From Drosophila pseudoobscura (Eukaryota > Arthropoda > Insecta > Diptera > Drosophilidae): a stretch of DNA of 64,000 bases. Within the stretch, counting starts at the first letter, position 1, and the number at the start of each line of letters is the position of its first letter. Below the pieces are notes generated by a model. The model searched no databases, had not been told where the DNA came from, and saw only the letters and a list, made by a program, of their open reading frames with translations. Of this stretch, positions 61,701-64,000 are shown piece after piece. The position numbers and the translations under genes are program-made. The stretch lies in assembly GCF_009870125.1 (NCBI RefSeq), contig NC_046679.1:23374001-23438000 (forward strand), in the 5' to 3' direction.

Positions 61701-62714
61701 TACGGTTCCTGCATCTGCTCGCGCACAGCGATTGGAATGGAGAACTCTTTCTGCTGAACTTCAACAGCAGCTGGCAGGGTGAGTCTCCCCAGTGGCTTCT
61801 CTCTCAATCCTACTCAATCTGTATTCTCTTTTTAAACAGAACAACAAATTGGCGATCTGGAGCACAGTTTCCGCAGCGATCGGCAGAGCTACCCGCCCCT
61901 GGCCCTGGCCACTTCGTACGATCAACAACACGCCGGCCGTCTGTGGACCACCGGGGAGTCGCCCAGTCTGCGTATCCTCTCGCATGTCTCTCGATTGGCC
62001 CGCCATGCACTGGAGATGATTGAGACCAGTCTGCAGTCGAAAGATCTGAGATTTGTGCGCCCCGCGCAGCTGTTTCGCGGCTCCAGCGAGGGCTACGATT
62101 TGGTGATACAACTCAAGTCGGACTTGGTGCCCAATGCTCTGAGCTATGATCTCGGTTCGCCCTTTGTGTCCTTTGATCAACCGAATTACCTGTTGCCCAG
62201 AGCAGGAAAGGACCCACTGGCAGCGATTGTCCATCAATTGAGAGTAAGACTTGACTCTAACTTCAAGAAATTCTGAAATTCATTTGATTTATTGTGCGAT
62301 TTGCAGTCTGCCTATTCGGACTATGCTGCCTTCTTCTACAATCCCCATGGCGGCAAGGAATTGGCCATTATGTGGCGTCCCCCAGCAGTGTTTGCACCAA
62401 AAGCCTTTAAGGTCACGGAGCTACAGGCGTGCACGCTCTGCGACAAGGGCAAGGTTCAGGTGGTGAGGGAAACCCTAGTGGAGGACTTCAAAGTGCTGCT
62501 CAAGGACTTTTATCTGCGCATCAGTACGCCGGAAGAGCTCAAGCGAGAGCAGCGTGAGCACCAGAATCCCAAGAGGTATTTCAATGCCAAGCCGCAGGAT
62601 AACGAATCCTGTTCCAAGTCAAAGAAGCGTAAGCTGGCAAAGGCAGCAAAGGTGCAAGCTCCATTGAAAAGGAAATCTCTCATCAAGAGCAGACCCCTAA
62701 AATCGTTGAGCTAG
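58776..62714 (+). CDS. Mat89Ba: Nucleolar protein 6 (Nol6/Nrap, UTP22 orthologue), six coding exons, 1212 aa
   Basis: Component of the small-subunit processome (UTP-C module) that helps cleave and assemble pre-18S rRNA in the nucleolus. Exons: 58776-58808, 58865-60306, 60371-60481, 60538-61778, 61840-62243, 62307-62714; every junction GT/AG with matching phase. The start CAAAATGG is in good context, and the first exon supplies only MGKIKKIQRKG, a basic nucleolar-type start. The body carries the family's duplicated nucleotidyltransferase-like fold with a helical region (e.g. FGSHILAAFIVYLNQQ, FRKFWGDKSNLRRFQDGSI and the C-terminal YAAFFYNPHGGKELAIMWRP). The C-terminus is Lys-rich (SKSKKRKLAKAAK). 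Its length is near that of the fly orthologue. It converges on the minus-strand gene at 62908. Confidence 0.95.
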
Positions 62715-62760
62715 TTATAGCTGCTATATAGAAAGTAAGGATGCACCACAAGGATTCATA

Positions 62761-62766
62761 ATTAAA
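62761..62766 (+). terminator. Mat89Ba: Probable poly(A) signal of Nol6
   Basis: ATTAAA about 47 bases after the TAG stop, the commonest variant of AATAAA. Confidence 0.45.
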
Positions 62767-62907
62767 GCTAGAAGATAGTTAAGCCAGACAAGATTTATAA
62801 ATTAGTTAAAGAAAATATGGGAAAATAGAATGCAATTGTGGCTTGCTGTCCTTCGCTCTATTATTCTCGTGGCGTTGACGCTGCTGTTCTTCGTTGTTCG
62901 GATTGTT

Positions 62908-63963
62908 CTAAACAGATGAAGCGTCCTCTAGAGGGGAGAAGTAGACACTTCGAGAGAACTTTGCTTTATCCCTTTGGTAGCTGCGCTGATCCTGTTGGGC
63001 TGCCGTTAGCTGCTCTTGTGACTGTGCACGAATACGATCTTGAGCACATCCACGAGACTTATATTGTGCACATCTACTCGACTGATGCTGCTGTGGTCGA
63101 AACCTCCCCTCCCGCGGACTGCATCGATGATAGCTCTGCCCATCCGAGTATGTGCATGTTTGTTGGGACTTGCAGTGACGGCTGGGACACTTGGACTCCT
63201 TGGCGGGCACGCTACCTTCCGAACTTCCATTGCAATTGTCCTTCGACCCCGCATCTGATAAATTTGCAGGTGAAGATATATTTACATTGCTCTTCGATTC
63301 CGCAACCGACATATCAGACGCCACGGTTTTCCAAATGGACTTGGAGCCAGTACTGGAAGCAGTCGAAGAAGTTGTGCCCTTGGTCTGGACACAGGCATTC
63401 CGAGCAGTATGAGAATTACAGCTGGTATGCTGACTCCTCGACTTTGGCGGATCGTGCTGGCAAGCACAGCTCTTGGTCAGGCTAGAGGTGGAGGTGGCCG
63501 CACTGTAGCGCAAGGGTGCGCGATTTGAGGGTTCGATCTCCTTCTCCTTGGACCAGGCCATTTGGGTAGCCACATCGGCCACATTGCCTGGGGCCGGTTC
63601 CGCCTTCTTCCGACCAAACAGTTCCTGCAGCGGGCCGTTCGGAGGGGCTGTACAAGGCAGCGCCAGAGGTGTGAAGAGCCCGCCAAAGTAGTTGACTGGA
63701 GCTGCTGCGGGTGCTGCCGTGGGAAACAGATGGACATTGGGCGCAATGCGATCGTAGCTCAAATAGCGTATATCCTCCGTTCGCCTTACATCCTGCTGGG
63801 TGAGCACAAACATCTCATTGCCCACCATCACGGGAACTACAATGGGGGAATAAGTGATATGTTGGGGAAGTGCGCTTGAAAGACATATAGTCTGGGTCTT
63901 ACTCTGAATCAAGGGAGCCGCCTCCTCAGATACTTGCAGGAGCTTTTTTACATTGTTTGCCAT
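62908..63963 (-). CDS. Uncharacterised 351-aa Ser/Cys/Gln-rich protein, single exon
   Basis: ATG at 63963, TAG at 62910-62908, uninterrupted. I do not recognise a family. The first 90 residues look ordered (PIVVPVMVGNEMFVLTQQDV, then DIRYLSYDRIAPNVHLF). A Pro/Ala-rich segment follows (TAAPAAAPVNYFGGLF). From about residue 150 the protein is low-complexity, rich in Ser, Thr, Cys, Gln and Arg (CACQHDPPKSRS, CPSRHCKSQQTC), and ends SPLEDASSV. There is no signal peptide or membrane segment. It is convergent with Nol6, with 193 bases between stops. The frame stays open for 33 more codons after the stop. Codon use and conservation would be needed to confirm it; the length and ordered N-terminus make a real gene likely. 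Confidence 0.72.
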   Translation of the reverse strand: MANNVKKLLQVSEEAAPLIQSKTQTICLSSALPQHITYSPIVVPVMVGNEMFVLTQQDVRRTEDIRYLSYDRIAPNVHLFPTAAPAAAPVNYFGGLFTPLALPCTAPPNGPLQELFGRKKAEPAPGNVADVATQMAWSKEKEIEPSNRAPLRYSAATSTSSLTKSCACQHDPPKSRSQHTSCNSHTARNACVQTKGTTSSTASSTGSKSIWKTVASDMSVAESKSNVNISSPANLSDAGSKDNCNGSSEGSVPAKESKCPSRHCKSQQTCTYSDGQSYHRCSPREGRFRPQQHQSSRCAQYKSRGCAQDRIRAQSQEQLTAAQQDQRSYQRDKAKFSRSVYFSPLEDASSV

Positions 63964-64000
63964 TGTCTTGCGAAAGTGCGAATAATTTTGAATATTCTCT

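Noticed and set aside
60947..61807. 286-codon open frame on the minus strand
   Set aside because: Antisense to Nol6 exon 4; composition follows the opposite strand.

Overview
The window is nuclear DNA of an insect, almost certainly a Drosophila species other than D. melanogaster. Genes have short phase-consistent introns with GT/AG borders, long T-, A- and CA/GA-rich introns, eukaryotic tRNAs with internal promoters, and proteins I recognise as the fly genes Sulf1, Zip89B, gilgamesh (gish) and Mat89Ba (Nol6). In D. melanogaster these lie close together on chromosome arm 3R (about 88-89), so the block looks syntenic. I cannot name the species from sequence alone.

Layout: 1-3282 holds two minus-strand sugar-transporter genes (the first cut by the window edge). 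5160-5754 carries two minus-strand tRNA genes (Val-AAC, Phe-GAA). 5755-12921 is non-coding 5' territory of Sulf1, whose eight coding exons occupy 12922-16897 on the plus strand. Zip89B lies on the minus strand (19969-22212, two coding exons). From about 23.9 to 56 kb the minus strand is occupied by gish, a casein kinase 1 gamma gene, with at least 11 coding exons plus several alternative ones spread over about 29 kb. 58776-62714 (plus) is the Nol6/Mat89Ba rRNA-processing gene, and 62908-63963 (minus) is a convergent uncharacterised 351-residue gene.

The most interesting part is gish. By joining exons and checking every phase I find: a candidate UGA-CUA-G stop-codon readthrough extension of 68 codons after the palmitoylation-type C-terminus; a pair of alternative exons for the ATP-hinge part of the kinase domain whose phases make joint inclusion frame-breaking; an alternative acidic C-terminus without the cysteine cluster; two optional phase-0 cassettes; a NAGNAG acceptor; and a weak donor whose retention truncates the kinase. 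Together these would give one locus kinases with different nucleotide pockets, different tails and different membrane anchoring.

Other points: Zip89B has a second coding exon encoding a histidine-rich tail that a single-ORF reading misses; a non-LTR retrotransposon remnant sits in a gish intron; and short promoter motifs (GATA cluster, E-box, Motif 1) stand near several starts. No viral genes, CRISPR arrays, rRNA or toxin genes were seen.
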